This document shows positions 1 through 9,050 of a DNA stretch of 64,000 bases, one piece after another (position 1 is the first letter of the stretch; each line of letters starts with the position of its first letter). The notes under the pieces were generated by a model. The model did not search any database. It had not been told where the DNA came from and was given only the letters and a program-made list of their open reading frames with translations. The DNA comes from Chlorobaculum sp. MV4-Y. Its GTDB lineage: Bacteria; Bacteroidota; Chlorobiia; Chlorobiales; Chlorobiaceae. The DNA lies in assembly GCF_025244685.1 (NCBI RefSeq), contig NZ_CP104202.1, positions 1,616,359 to 1,680,358 of the forward strand, read 5' to 3'. A program made the translations under genes and the position numbers.

Positions 1-4
1 GCCG

Positions 5-949
5 ATGGCCGATTTCGTGCTGCATGGTATAGGTCTCACAAGAACGACGCACTTCGGCGAGGCGCTGCATTTCTTTATCTACGAAGTACCGAAGGTGCTG
101 ATGCTCCTGACGGCAGTAGTATTTGTGATGGGGGTAGTGCACACCTTCATCTCGGCAGAGCGGACGCGGGCGATGCTTTCGGGCAGGCGCGTGGGCGTCG
201 GCAACGCGATGGCCGCGACGCTCGGTATCGTCACGCCATTCTGCTCCTGCTCGGCGGTGCCGCTCTTCATCGGCTTCCTGCAAGCGGGTGTGCCGCTCGG
301 TGTCACCTTTTCGTTCCTCATCTCCGCGCCGATGGTCAACGAGGTGGCGCTCGCGCTGCTTTTCGGCATGTTCGGCTGGAAGGTCGCCCTGCTCTATCTC
401 TCGATGGGGCTGCTGGTGGCGATTGTCGCGGGGATGGTGATCGGTAAGCTGCGGCTGGAGCGCTTTCTCGAAGAGTGGGTGCAGCAGCTCCAGAACAGCG
501 CGGTGTCGTCGGAATTTTCCGCCGAAGCCGTGAGCTGGCCGGAGCGGATTCGCGAAGGCCTTCGGCATGTGAAAGAGATCGTCGGCAAGGTGTGGCTCTT
601 CATCGTGCTCGGCGTCGGACTCGGCGCAGGCATCCACGGCTACGTGCCGCAAAACTTCATGGCCTCGCTGATGGGCAACCGTGTCTGGTGGTCGGTGCCC
701 GCCGCCGTGCTGATCGGAGTGCCGATGTACTCGAACGCCGCCGGAATCATTCCCATCGTGCAGGCGCTGCTCGGCAAGGGCGCGGCGCTCGGCACGGTGC
801 TCGCGTTCATGATGAGCGTCATCGCGCTCTCCGCACCGGAAATGCTCATTCTGCGCAAGGTACTCCGTCCACAACTCATCGCAGTTTTCGCCGGAGTGGT
901 GGCAACAGGCATCATGCTGGTCGGTTTCGTGTTCAATGCGATTTTCTGA
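5..949 (+). CDS. ArsP/SO_0444-type permease (DUF318 family)
   Basis: This is a polytopic inner membrane permease of the DUF318 family, whose members export trivalent organoarsenicals (ArsP) or other soft metals. About eight hydrophobic segments are visible. The family hallmark FCSCSAVP lies near residues 79-86, and a second conserved block (GVPMYSNAAGIIP) lies in the C-terminal half. The 314-residue length is near the family norm, but only four bases precede this ATG, so the true start could lie outside the window. ArsC and ACR3 genes follow directly, which argues for arsenic resistance; the exact substrate is inferred. Confidence 0.8.
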   Translation: MADFVLHGIGLTRTTHFGEALHFFIYEVPKVLMLLTAVVFVMGVVHTFISAERTRAMLSGRRVGVGNAMAATLGIVTPFCSCSAVPLFIGFLQAGVPLGVTFSFLISAPMVNEVALALLFGMFGWKVALLYLSMGLLVAIVAGMVIGKLRLERFLEEWVQQLQNSAVSSEFSAEAVSWPERIREGLRHVKEIVGKVWLFIVLGVGLGAGIHGYVPQNFMASLMGNRVWWSVPAAVLIGVPMYSNAAGIIPIVQALLGKGAALGTVLAFMMSVIALSAPEMLILRKVLRPQLIAVFAGVVATGIMLVGFVFNAIF

Positions 950-974
950 TTCGCCACAAAAAAACCTGTAACTC

Positions 975-1409
975 ATGAAACAGTCGATACTTGTTCTCTG
1001 TACCGGCAACTCCTGCCGCAGTCAGATGGCCGAAGGGTTCCTGCGCTCCTTCGATGCCGAACTGGAAGTGTTCTCCGCAGGCACGATTCCTGCTAGCGAG
1101 GTGCATCCACTCGCCGTTCAGGTGATGCGCGAGAAAGGCATCGACCTCTCCGGAAGCCATCCGAAAAGCGTCGAACAGTTCCTCTCGAAACCATTCGACT
1201 ATGTGGTGACGGTCTGCGACGGCGCGAAAGAGAGCTGCCCGCTCTTTACCGGAAACGTGAAACACCGCGTGCACATCGGATTCGACGACCCGGCAACAGC
1301 CACAGGCAGCAGCGACGAGGTACTCGCCGTCTTCCGCCGGGTGCGCGACGAAATCGAAACGCGATTCGGGAAGTTTTATCGTGAAACCATCCGGGGAGAA
1401 AAGTCATGA
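975..1409 (+). CDS. arsC: Arsenate reductase, low-molecular-weight phosphatase type
   Basis: This 144-residue cytoplasmic enzyme reduces arsenate to arsenite. The LMW-PTP P-loop CTGNSCRS (CX5R) is at residues 9-16. Two further cysteines, in VCDGAKESC, match the pair used by thioredoxin-coupled arsenate reductases for the disulfide cascade. Its TGA stop overlaps the ATG of the arsenite exporter by four bases (ATGA), indicating translational coupling. It follows the permease gene by 25 bases, so the three form one operon. No ArsR regulator gene is seen inside the window. Confidence 0.9.
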   Translation: MKQSILVLCTGNSCRSQMAEGFLRSFDAELEVFSAGTIPASEVHPLAVQVMREKGIDLSGSHPKSVEQFLSKPFDYVVTVCDGAKESCPLFTGNVKHRVHIGFDDPATATGSSDEVLAVFRRVRDEIETRFGKFYRETIRGEKS

Positions 1410-2461
1410 GCATCAAGGCAAAACAGCTCTCATTCCTCGACCGCTACCTGACGCTCTGGATTTTTCTCGCGATGAGCATCGGCGTGCTGTCGGGCTTTCT
1501 CTATCCGCAGATCGCCGGATTCTGGAACCGCTTCCAGTCCGGCACGACCAACATTCCGATCGCCATCGGCCTCATCGTGATGATGTATCCGCCGCTCGCG
1601 AAGGTGAAGTACGAGGAGCTTGGTGACGTGTTCCGCAACACGAAGGTGCTGGCGTTGTCGCTCGTGCAGAACTGGGTGATCGGGCCGGTGCTGATGTTCG
1701 CGCTCGCCGTGGCGTTCCTCTCCGACATGCCGCACTACATGGCCGGTCTCATCATGATCGGCCTGGCCCGCTGCATCGCGATGGTGATCGTCTGGAACGA
1801 ACTCGCCAAGGGCGACACGGAGTACGCGGCGGGTCTCGTGGCGTTCAACTCGGTCTTTCAGGTGCTTTTCTTTTCGGTCTATGCCTGGGTGTTTCTGACG
1901 GTGCTGCCCGGCTGGCTCGGCTTGAGTTCGTTCCGCGTCGAGATCACCATCGGCGAAATCGCCCGGTCGGTCTTCGTCTATCTCGGCATTCCGTTCATCG
2001 CCGGCTTTCTGACCCGCTTCACGCTGCTCAGGCTGAAAGGGCGAGAGTGGTACGAGCAGGTGTTTATTCCGAAAATCAGCCCGCTGACGCTCGTGGCGCT
2101 GCTCTTCACGATTGTGGTGATGTTCTCGCTCAAAGGCGAATACATCGTAAAAATTCCGATGGACGTGGTGCGTATCGCCATTCCGCTCTTGCTCTACTTC
2201 GTCATCATGTTTCTGGTATCGTTCTGGCTGTCCAAAAAGATCGGCGCGGATTACTCGAAGTCGGCCACGCTCTCCTTCACAGCGGCGAGCAACAACTTCG
2301 AACTGGCCATAGCGGTTGCGGTCGCGGTGTTCGACATCGACTCCGGCGAAGCGTTCGCCGCGGTGATCGGCCCGCTGGTCGAAGTTCCCGTGCTGATCGG
2401 CCTCGTGAACGTGGCGCTGTGGTTCAGGGAGAAGTGGTTCGGCGTTGTTGACAACGCATAA
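1406..2461 (+). CDS. acr3: ACR3-family arsenite efflux permease
   Basis: This 351-residue membrane protein of about ten hydrophobic segments is an ACR3 (BASS superfamily) exporter that extrudes arsenite using the proton motive force. The characteristic [18 protein letters not shown] stretch with its conserved cysteine is present, as is the late [17 protein letters not shown] motif shared by BASS-fold exporters. Length is normal. It overlaps arsC by four bases and is followed 34 bases later by a second ArsC-like gene. ArsC followed by ACR3 is a classic detoxification pair. Confidence 0.92.
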   Translation: MSIKAKQLSFLDRYLTLWIFLAMSIGVLSGFLYPQIAGFWNRFQSGTTNIPIAIGLIVMMYPPLAKVKYEELGDVFRNTKVLALSLVQNWVIGPVLMFALAVAFLSDMPHYMAGLIMIGLARCIAMVIVWNELAKGDTEYAAGLVAFNSVFQVLFFSVYAWVFLTVLPGWLGLSSFRVEITIGEIARSVFVYLGIPFIAGFLTRFTLLRLKGREWYEQVFIPKISPLTLVALLFTIVVMFSLKGEYIVKIPMDVVRIAIPLLLYFVIMFLVSFWLSKKIGADYSKSATLSFTAASNNFELAIAVAVAVFDIDSGEAFAAVIGPLVEVPVLIGLVNVALWFREKWFGVVDNA

Positions 2462-2495
2462 CTGCTTTTTTCAGCTTCAAACAAAACTGACAAAA

Positions 2496-2933
2496 ATGGA
2501 AAAGAAAGAGAATGTGCTCTTCCTCTGCACCGGCAATACGGCACGAAGCCAGATGGCTGAGGGATTGCTCCGGAGTATGGCTGGCGACCGTTTTGAAGTC
2601 ATGAGCGCCGGTCTGGAACCGAAAGAGCAGATCGAGCAGATCGCTGTAGAGGCGATGCAGGAGATCGGCATCGACATAAGCTCGCAGAAAACAAAGTCGC
2701 TCGACCTCTATCTCGGAAAGGTTTTCATTCACCATCTCATCGTGGTGTGCAGCAAGGCCGAGGCAAGCTGCCCGTTCATCTGGCCGAGCATGCTCGATGG
2801 CCGCCGTTATTACTGGCCGCTTGACGAACTTTCTGCCGAAGCGCAAACGAGGGAACAGCGGCTGGCCCATTTCAGGAATGTCCGCGATGAACTGCGCGGA
2901 AAATTACAGGAGTGGGTCAGGAGTGTCGAATGA
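2496..2933 (+). CDS. Second ArsC-like low-molecular-weight phosphatase
   Basis: This 145-residue protein has the CX5R P-loop as CTGNTARS near residues 11-18 and a later CSKAEASC cysteine pair like that of thioredoxin-type arsenate reductases. The open frame extends upstream, but the ATG at 2496 begins immediately before the conserved core and is the better start. It is a paralogue of the ArsC encoded at 975-1409, not an identical copy: the P-loop reads NTARS instead of NSCRS. It may be a second arsenate reductase or a protein-tyrosine phosphatase-like relative; the terminal operon position favours an arsenic role. Confidence 0.8.
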   Translation: MEKKENVLFLCTGNTARSQMAEGLLRSMAGDRFEVMSAGLEPKEQIEQIAVEAMQEIGIDISSQKTKSLDLYLGKVFIHHLIVVCSKAEASCPFIWPSMLDGRRYYWPLDELSAEAQTREQRLAHFRNVRDELRGKLQEWVRSVE

Positions 2934-3118
2934 TCCATCCCGCCTGCCAGGACTCCACTTCCTTGTCCGTAGCGATTCAACCAGCCCGATTTCCGCGGAA
3001 AAACAGGGAAAAACGAAGGGGCTTGCTATATTTCCGGAAAAGCTGCCGACACCGGCACCGGACTCAGGCTTGCCGATGCATCGGAATTGAAATGAACTCC
3101 ATACAAACCCGAAACCAC

Positions 3119-3328
3119 ATGAACAAACAAACTGCTCGCACCTTATCCGCAGCAATGATTTTGCTGTCAGCAGGCCTTGTCATCGGCGGATGCAGCCCCA
3201 CGGTGAAGGTGGAGGCGCCCGACAAGCCGATCACGATCAACATGAACATCAAGATCGACCACGAGATCAGGGTCAGGGTCGATCGTGACATCGACAACGA
3301 GCTCCAAAAAAGAAAGGACATTTTCTAA
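3119..3328 (+). CDS. ynbE: YnbE-family small lipoprotein
   Basis: This 69-residue lipoprotein has a signal peptide ending in the lipobox-like IGGC (C at about residue 25). The mature part is short and contains ITINMNIKIDHEIRVRVD, the conserved core of the YnbE family. In Escherichia coli YnbE is an outer membrane lipoprotein partner of the AsmA-like protein YdbH and is proposed to help bridge the two membranes for phospholipid transport. Here it starts a three-gene set with YdbL-like and YdbH-like genes, the same partners as in E. coli but in a different order. The ATG at 3119 was chosen because it begins the signal peptide. Confidence 0.8.
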   Translation: MNKQTARTLSAAMILLSAGLVIGGCSPTVKVEAPDKPITINMNIKIDHEIRVRVDRDIDNELQKRKDIF

Positions 3329-3343
3329 TCAGGGAGAATTACC

Positions 3344-3700
3344 ATGCACATGTTAAAAACGTATCGTCTCGCGACGCTGGCAAAAACCTTCGTCCTTTTC
3401 TTCACGCTGTTCGCCGCATCCGCAGCATCAGCTTTCGCGCTCGACCTCGAAACAGCCCGCTCGAAAGGGCTGATTGGCGAGGTTGATGACGGTTATATCG
3501 CCATTCCTCCGGGCAAGGGCACCGAGGCGCAGCAGCTTGTCGAAAACGTAAATCAGGAGCGCCGCGCCGTTTACACCGACATAGCAAAAAAGAACGGCAT
3601 CTCGGTCGAAGCTACCGGCCAGCGCACCTTCGAGAAGCGCTATCCTGGCTTCCCTGCCGGTACTTGGGTAAAGATCAAGGGCGCTTGGTCACAGAAGTAA
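3344..3700 (+). CDS. ydbL: YdbL-family (DUF1318) periplasmic protein
   Basis: This 118-residue protein has a signal peptide ending near ASAFA. The body matches the DUF1318/YdbL pattern: LETARSKGLIGEVDDGYIA, then VNQERRAVYTDIAKKNGISVE, and a final PGTWVKIKG-like turn. The E. coli homologue is co-transcribed with YdbH and YnbE and modulates that lipid-transport pair. It begins 15 bases after the YnbE-like gene and ends 10 bases before the YdbH-like gene, so the three form one tight operon. Function is inferred from family and context. Confidence 0.82.
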   Translation: MHMLKTYRLATLAKTFVLFFTLFAASAASAFALDLETARSKGLIGEVDDGYIAIPPGKGTEAQQLVENVNQERRAVYTDIAKKNGISVEATGQRTFEKRYPGFPAGTWVKIKGAWSQK

Positions 3701-3710
3701 ACTGCCTGAA

Positions 3711-5807
3711 GTGAAGTGGCTTTTGCGCATCATCGAAACCCTGCTGCTGCTCGCGGCTCTTGCCGCTTTTGGAGCATGGCTCGCTTTTCCGTGGTACGCC
3801 CAGGCGCTCATTGATCGCGCGACAGTCGGCAAAGGCATCGCCGTGAAACTGCACAGCCCCGGACGTCCAGAGCTGTCGGGCATCGGCTTCGACCGGCTCG
3901 ACGCCACGATTCGCATCAAACCGGACTCCTGCGTGACGGCCCCCGCGGCCTTCACGCTCAAGCTCCTGAACGGCCGACTCTCCTGGAAGCGCATCGCCGG
4001 AAGCGCAACACCAACATTCGGAATGCAGCTCGACGCTGACTCCGTCGAGGTTCTGCAGAACCCTTCGGAGATCCGCTTCCGGCAAGCAAAACCCCGGCTC
4101 CGGGCGCGCCTCGATTTGCTGCCATCCGGCGGCATCCTGCCCTCCATCGCTCCCGATTCAATCACCGTTGCGTTCAGAAACGGGCAGGCCGAGGCTGGGC
4201 AGCTGCGCATCGAAAATATTTCGTACGACGTACTGCTCACCCGTTCACACAAGTGGGTGCAGCAACCGGCGCTGTTCAGGGCTGAATCACTTTTTTCAGG
4301 CAGCACCAAAACGCCGCTCTCCAGCTTTGAGGCAACTTTCGGCCTGCAACGCCATCCCGGCAAGCCTTGCACCCTGACCTTCAGCAACTGCTCGCTGCAA
4401 CTCTCCGGCATTAAAGCATCAACCCCCAAAATAGAGTTCAACCTCCGGAACAAGCGCACGGCCTTCGTACTGAAGCTCGACAACGCACCACTTGATCAGT
4501 TCTCGCCCGATTCCGGGCCTGCCAGCCTCACCGGCAAACTCAGCGGCTCAATTCCGGTCGAATACCTCGACTCCACGATCCGGATCAGCAACGGCAGCAT
4601 CGATGCCGCGAAAGGCACTGCGTTCACATTCAAGACAAAAGGCACGAAAATCTCCTTCGAGGCCGGACGCAAACCCGGCGAGCCGCAGCTCATCGAGAAC
4701 CTCAACGCCAAAATAACGCTCGACGGTACAAATGGCACGGTGTCGGTAATCCGCCTCGACTCGGTTTCGGCAAGGCTTTTCGGCAGCCGAATCGCATCGA
4801 CGCCCACGCGGTATGATCTCAAATCGGGAGCGACTGCGGCCACCATCAGCATTGACAGGGCTCCGATCCTCGACCGCATCCGGCTGACCGGAGAGTTCAG
4901 CGGCTCAATGAACGGGCGGCTTTCAGGCACGATCCCCGTTCGGCTCGACCGTAACGGCATTGCCATCTCCAACGCCAGACTCTCCGCGCAAGGTGGTGGC
5001 TCAATCCGGCAGAAACTGCCCAAACAGCCATCCGGCACAGACGAGCTGTTCTCGAAAACGGCAAGCAGTGAAGTGCTGTGGGATGTCACTGACCCCACCG
5101 TCACGCTGAACCGGGAAGCGGCAGGCAAACTGACGATGGAGGTCGCCCTCAAGAGCCTCAAGCGCAAGACAGGCAGCGGAGAGCTGCTCCTCACTTCGCC
5201 GAAAGGTACACTCACGATGTTTGCCCGCCCTGCAAAACCTTCGCTGGTCAGCGTGTCAGACTTTTCGGCAGGGCTCCTCGACGGCACGGTCGCCGTCAAA
5301 CAGATGGATTACGACCTCGAAAAGAAGCACACCGAAACCCTTGTGCAACTCAACGGCATCCCGATCCAGTCGCTGCTCGACCTGCAAGGCGCTTCGAAGC
5401 TCTCCGCAACCGGCACCATCCGCGGCGCCATTCCCGTCGTACTCGACAACAACGCCTTCAGCATTCCCGACGGAAGCATGAACGCCGAGAAGAGCGGACT
5501 CATCATCTATGCGAGCACCCCGGAAGAGCGCGCCGCCGCCGGAGCCGGAATGCGCCTCACCTACGAAGCGCTCGGCAACTTCTTCTACTCCGAGCTGGTT
5601 TCCACCATCGCCATGACGCCAGACGGCAACTCGACGATTTCGATCCAGCTCAAAGGCCGCAACCCCGACTTCCAGAACAACCGGCCAGTAAGCCTCAACC
5701 TCAACATTCAGCAAAACCTGCTCGACCTGTTCAGAAGCCTCACGCTTTCATCAGACATCGAAGAGGCGATCTCGAAAAAAGCTTTGGAGAAAAGCCAGAA
5801 GAAATAA
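3711..5807 (+). CDS. ydbH: YdbH-like AsmA-superfamily intermembrane lipid transport protein
   Basis: This protein has 698 residues and a GTG start. One N-terminal transmembrane helix (residues 4-27) is followed by a long, repetitive periplasmic region of beta-rich segments. A signature of the form LxGxIPVxxxxxxxxIxxGxxxA occurs three or four times, for example LSGSIPVEYLDS, LSGTIPVRLDR and IRGAIPVVLDN. This layout fits the YdbH/AsmA-like bridge proteins that form a hydrophobic groove between the membranes. It is shorter than the E. coli protein (about 880 residues). The preceding YnbE- and YdbL-like genes support the assignment strongly. The reading frame is intact. Confidence 0.8.
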   Translation: MKWLLRIIETLLLLAALAAFGAWLAFPWYAQALIDRATVGKGIAVKLHSPGRPELSGIGFDRLDATIRIKPDSCVTAPAAFTLKLLNGRLSWKRIAGSATPTFGMQLDADSVEVLQNPSEIRFRQAKPRLRARLDLLPSGGILPSIAPDSITVAFRNGQAEAGQLRIENISYDVLLTRSHKWVQQPALFRAESLFSGSTKTPLSSFEATFGLQRHPGKPCTLTFSNCSLQLSGIKASTPKIEFNLRNKRTAFVLKLDNAPLDQFSPDSGPASLTGKLSGSIPVEYLDSTIRISNGSIDAAKGTAFTFKTKGTKISFEAGRKPGEPQLIENLNAKITLDGTNGTVSVIRLDSVSARLFGSRIASTPTRYDLKSGATAATISIDRAPILDRIRLTGEFSGSMNGRLSGTIPVRLDRNGIAISNARLSAQGGGSIRQKLPKQPSGTDELFSKTASSEVLWDVTDPTVTLNREAAGKLTMEVALKSLKRKTGSGELLLTSPKGTLTMFARPAKPSLVSVSDFSAGLLDGTVAVKQMDYDLEKKHTETLVQLNGIPIQSLLDLQGASKLSATGTIRGAIPVVLDNNAFSIPDGSMNAEKSGLIIYASTPEERAAAGAGMRLTYEALGNFFYSELVSTIAMTPDGNSTISIQLKGRNPDFQNNRPVSLNLNIQQNLLDLFRSLTLSSDIEEAISKKALEKSQKK

Positions 5808-5846
5808 CGCTGGCGAGGAAGCGCAGATGCACTCAACTCAATGGAG

Positions 5847-6203
5847 TCACGCGCACTTGTGCATGAAGGACCCGGTGACGGTACCCACTGCGCTCTTCTT
5901 CAGATAACGTTCACACTGCCTGCGAATATCGTAACCGAGCATCGAGCCGAGCACGAAATCCTCCTCCGGCGTCAGTTCACGCAGCTTCTTCTCTCCGCAG
6001 ATCGACCGCACAACCGCCACGCATTCCGGGGCTCCAAAAAACACATTGATCGTCTTTGTTCCGGCCGCATGAATGTGGTAGTCGATGCCGAACCTGCGCA
6101 ATCTGGCCGTCACCTCAGCCATCTTTTCGATGGGCAGCGTGTGCATGACCAGGTTCCGCAATCCCTTGCGAAACTCGTAGATATGGTGGGTCAGTACTTT
6201 CAT
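5847..6203 (-). CDS. DUF2023 family protein
   Basis: This 118-residue cytoplasmic protein starts with MKVLTHHIYEFRKGLRNLVMHT and contains a central IDYHIHAAGTKTINVFFG stretch, then the conserved LTPEEDFVLGSMLGYD and QCERY motifs. I recognise the pattern as DUF2023, a family without assigned function that is often found near flavodoxin and iron-uptake genes. The ATG at 6203 was preferred over the longer frame because the extra residues look non-conserved. It is divergent from the ferredoxin gene and borders an iron-homeostasis region, so an iron-linked role is possible but unproven. Confidence 0.65.
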   Translation of the reverse strand: MKVLTHHIYEFRKGLRNLVMHTLPIEKMAEVTARLRRFGIDYHIHAAGTKTINVFFGAPECVAVVRSICGEKKLRELTPEEDFVLGSMLGYDIRRQCERYLKKSAVGTVTGSFMHKCA

Positions 6204-6411
6204 GGTTGTCGTTTCCTGATTGTTTGAAAAACTCTCGCTCTTGTTCGCTCGCCTCGCGAAACTCAATCCAGGCGAAGGTTTGCGGCTTCGGTTCGCCTCG
6301 TTCCTCTCTTCGTTCTTGACGAACAGGCCTCTGGCGGTTTACTTGTCTCTTGTCGATGGATCGAAAAGAGAATGATCGTTCCACTGTTTCAACAACCAGA
6401 CAACTACTGCC

Positions 6412-6600
6412 ATGTCACTGAAAATTACCGAAGAGTGCACCTTCTGCGCCGCCTGCGAACCCGAGTGCCCGGTCAACGCCATCAGCGCGGGAACTGACAT
6501 GTACGTCATCGACATCTCGGCATGCACCGAGTGCGAGGGCTATGCCGACCAGCCAGCCTGCGCCGCCGCCTGCCCCGCCGAGTGCATCGTCAAGGCGTAG
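6412..6600 (+). CDS. 2[4Fe-4S] ferredoxin, Chlorobi type
   Basis: This 62-residue ferredoxin has two cluster motifs. The first is CTFCAACEPECPV (CX2CX2CX3CP) near residues 9-21. The second has the longer CX2CX8CX3C spacing (CTECEGYADQPACAAAC) typical of the green sulfur bacterial and chromatium-type ferredoxins. These low-potential carriers accept electrons from the type I reaction centre and feed 2-oxoacid synthases and nitrogenase. Green sulfur bacteria keep several paralogues; this one stands alone next to iron-regulation genes and a flavodoxin, a natural partner for an iron-dependent carrier switch. Confidence 0.92.
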   Translation: MSLKITEECTFCAACEPECPVNAISAGTDMYVIDISACTECEGYADQPACAAACPAECIVKA

Positions 6601-6692
6601 CGCCGCGCTCACTGACCGGCGCTCTGCCTCGCTGGCGGCGCGAACGGCTCACTGCCGCTGCCAGCCTCACCGAAACGCTCCTCGTTCGGGAC

Positions 6693-7400
6693 CTAAACAT
6701 CGATGATCGAGGCGATATCGAAGGCAATGGTAACCAGCTCCGAACCATCCGCGATGGTCAACGGCCCCTGAAAAGGGGCCTTTTGCATGACCGTGCAGCG
6801 CTTGCCGGGCAAGAGGCCGAGCCGGGCGGCATATTCGAGCACTTCGGGATCGGCGCTCCGCAACTGGGCGATGCGAACCGTCCGTCCCTCCTCGACCGCC
6901 GAGAGCGCTTCGAGCCGCTCTTTTCCGACGGAGCCGTCCCGCGCCGGAATCAGGTGGCCGTGCGGATCGTGCATTGGGCAGCCGAGCATCCGGTCGAGCG
7001 CGTCGGCAAACCTTTCGGAGATGAAATGCTCCAGCCGGCAAACCTCTTCGTGAAGCTCGTGAATGCCGTAGCCCGCCTTTCTGAAGAGGAAAGTTTCAAG
7101 CAGCCGCCGCTTCCTGATAGTGCGGCAGGCGGCTTTGCGCCCCCTCGGTGTCATCAGCACCCCTTCGCGCCACTCGTGGCGCAGAAACCCGCGCTCCGTC
7201 AGTTTCGCGATTTTTTCGGAGACCGTCGAAAGCGAGTGTCCCATCGCCCTGGCGATATCGCTCACCGACGCCTCGCTCCCCCTTTCGGTCAGCCGCCAGA
7301 TCATCTGGAGGTACATCTCGCTCGACTCGCTCAACGGCTCCAGTTTTCCACCGGCGGCCTCCCTGCTTCGGTTCACTGCACCGCTCTTTTTGCGCGTCAT
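6693..7400 (-). CDS. DtxR/MntR-family metalloregulator with FeoA-like C-terminal domain
   Basis: This 235-residue transcription factor has an N-terminal winged helix (SVSDIARAMGHSLSTVSEKIAKLTERGFL) followed by the DtxR metal-binding/dimerisation region (KRRLLETFLFRKAGYGIHELHEEVCRLEH, with ERFADALDRMLGCPMHDPHG). It ends in an SH3-like FeoA domain (LRSADPEVLEYAARLGLLPGKRC). Proteins of this build repress iron or manganese uptake genes when metal is bound. Its ATG overlaps the TGA of the flavodoxin gene by four bases. It closes a run of iron genes and is the obvious candidate regulator of them. Confidence 0.88.
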   Translation of the reverse strand: MTRKKSGAVNRSREAAGGKLEPLSESSEMYLQMIWRLTERGSEASVSDIARAMGHSLSTVSEKIAKLTERGFLRHEWREGVLMTPRGRKAACRTIRKRRLLETFLFRKAGYGIHELHEEVCRLEHFISERFADALDRMLGCPMHDPHGHLIPARDGSVGKERLEALSAVEEGRTVRIAQLRSADPEVLEYAARLGLLPGKRCTVMQKAPFQGPLTIADGSELVTIAFDIASIIDV

Positions 7401-7903
7401 GACAGATAGGGCCTGATCGAGCAGACCCACCGACGAATCCGCTCCTTGGTGAGATGCTCCTGATTATCAGCGTCGAGCGCGAGGCCCACGAACTTGCCGT
7501 CGCGCAGGGCTTTCGAGGATGAGAATTCGTAGGCGTCGTTCGGCCACGCGCCAACCACCGTCGCGCCGCGAGCAACGAAGCGGTCATACAGAATCCCCAT
7601 CGCATCGACATACCAGGCGCCATAGGCGAGCTGGTCGCCAAGCCCAAAAAGGGCGACGGTTTTGCCCGTCAGATCGAGCTGGTCGAGGGCGGAAACCACC
7701 TCGCGCCACCCATGCGGCAACTCCCCCATTCCCCAGGTCGATGTTCCGGCGATCACCACATCGTACTCCGGCAAAAGGCTCACCACCTCGCGGCTCACCT
7801 CGAACAGATCGAGCTGATCCTTACCGATCTCACCGGCGATCAGCTCCGCCGCGTTGCTTGTATTTCCAGTCTGCGACGCCCAGACCACGGCTGTTTTTTT
7901 CAT
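7397..7903 (-). CDS. fldA: Flavodoxin
   Basis: This 168-residue FMN protein has the phosphate-binding loop SQTGNTSNAA near residues 10-19, the TSTWGMGELP loop that contacts the isoalloxazine, and the GLGDQLAYGAWYVDAMG segment of long-chain flavodoxins. It carries electrons in place of ferredoxin when iron is scarce. The start at 7903 gives MKKTAVVWAS at the first beta strand; the longer frame adds only a non-conserved tail. It is coupled to the downstream DtxR-type regulator by an ATGA overlap and lies 16 bases after a small hypothetical gene. Confidence 0.92.
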   Translation of the reverse strand: MKKTAVVWASQTGNTSNAAELIAGEIGKDQLDLFEVSREVVSLLPEYDVVIAGTSTWGMGELPHGWREVVSALDQLDLTGKTVALFGLGDQLAYGAWYVDAMGILYDRFVARGATVVGAWPNDAYEFSSSKALRDGKFVGLALDADNQEHLTKERIRRWVCSIRPYLS

Positions 7904-7919
7904 TGCGATTCGATGATTT

Positions 7920-8294
7920 TCAGTTTTGCGTTCCATTCGAGCGGTCATTTTCCCCGGATTCGGCGGCGGCGAAGAGCTTGCCGATGCCGAGATCCGCGCT
8001 CACGGCATTGCCAATCGCCTTGCTGAACGCGGCGAAATCTTGCAACAAAATCGCCAGCGTCACCACGCCGAGCGAAAAGATCATCGGCGGCGGCGTCTCT
8101 TCCTGCCTTTCCGCCAAGCCCTTTTCATACCGGAAGCACTCCTCCATGATCAGGTAGAGCGTCTCCCGGTGAATGGTGATGTTGACATAACGGTATCGCA
8201 GGCGGAAAGCTCCGCACTTGCAACGGCTCACCTCTATCGTCGAAATGCAGGCTGGCACTTTCGGTTCATTGCTGTTTTTGTTCTCTTCGTGCAT
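7920..8294 (-). CDS. Hypothetical protein in iron operon
   Basis: This is a 124-residue protein that I do not recognise. The N-terminal half has a CKCG motif followed by an FRLRYRYVNITIHRETLYLIMEEC stretch, giving three clustered cysteines. The C-terminal half is amphipathic. A good ribosome site (GGAG about six bases upstream) supports the start. It sits between ferritin and flavodoxin genes, 16 bases before the latter, and is surely co-transcribed with them. A metal-responsive or regulatory role is only a guess from the cysteines and the context. Confidence 0.65.
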   Translation of the reverse strand: MHEENKNSNEPKVPACISTIEVSRCKCGAFRLRYRYVNITIHRETLYLIMEECFRYEKGLAERQEETPPPMIFSLGVVTLAILLQDFAAFSKAIGNAVSADLGIGKLFAAAESGENDRSNGTQN

Positions 8295-8405
8295 CTGTTT
8301 CTCCTCGCTGTTGTATCGGTTTCCTGGTTGATTGTCTGCTGCTCATTGATCGAGGCCCGGCGCATCTCCCGGATGAATCGCGAGAGACGCGCCAGCCATG
8401 AAGGC

Positions 8406-8978
8406 TCACTCCTGCCCCGCGCCGCCTCCGCTGACGACGTGATGAGGCAGGTTGCCCGCATGATGCCGGTGAACCCGTCCCCGATTCAGCAACGACTTGC
8501 GAACCTCCTCGTCGAAGCGAAAGCGGGCGCGCCCTTCCATCGTGTCGATGATGCGGGCCTTGTGCAGCATCGAGCTGAAAATGTGCTCCTCCTCGTGCTG
8601 CTCGGCGACATACCACTGGAGAAACTGAAAGGTCGAGTAATCCTTTTCCAGCAAGGCCGCATCGACCAGTTCATTGATGCTTTTGGTGATCGCTAGCTCG
8701 TGATTGTACGCCGCTTCGAGCAACTCGATGTGCGACTTCCACTCCGGCGCAGGCGTGGTGACGTCGCCGATCAGCGCCAGCGAGCCGGTTTCGTTGATGT
8801 AATCGAAGAGCTTCATCATGTGCGCACTCTCCTCCTCGGCGTGGGCGCGGAAAAAAGCCGCCGAGCTGTCGAGCGACTGCGAGAGCAGCCACGCGCTCAT
8901 TTCGAGATAGAGATGCGCCGAAGCCGCTTCGAGGTTGACCTGACGATTCAGTTTTTCGAGAATGGTGTTACTAAGCAT
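8406..8978 (-). CDS. ftnA: Bacterial non-heme ferritin
   Basis: This 190-residue ferritin stores iron as a mineral core in a 24-subunit shell. The ferroxidase ligands lie in ASAHLYLEMSAWL and EEESAHMMKLFDYIN (EXXH) and in AEQHEEEHIFSSM. Length slightly exceeds the usual 165-175 residues because of a basic, His-containing tail (RVHRHHAGNLPHHVVSGG). It lies downstream of the feo genes on the same strand and upstream of the flavodoxin/DtxR genes. The intergenic dyad at 9051-9088 is a possible operator. Confidence 0.93.
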   Translation of the reverse strand: MLSNTILEKLNRQVNLEAASAHLYLEMSAWLLSQSLDSSAAFFRAHAEEESAHMMKLFDYINETGSLALIGDVTTPAPEWKSHIELLEAAYNHELAITKSINELVDAALLEKDYSTFQFLQWYVAEQHEEEHIFSSMLHKARIIDTMEGRARFRFDEEVRKSLLNRGRVHRHHAGNLPHHVVSGGGAGQE

Positions 8979-9050
8979 GATATGACTTGTTTACTGTTGA
9001 TTTAGTCTGGAGTTATGAAAAACCGTACATCTGAAGGCAAGCATCACCTC

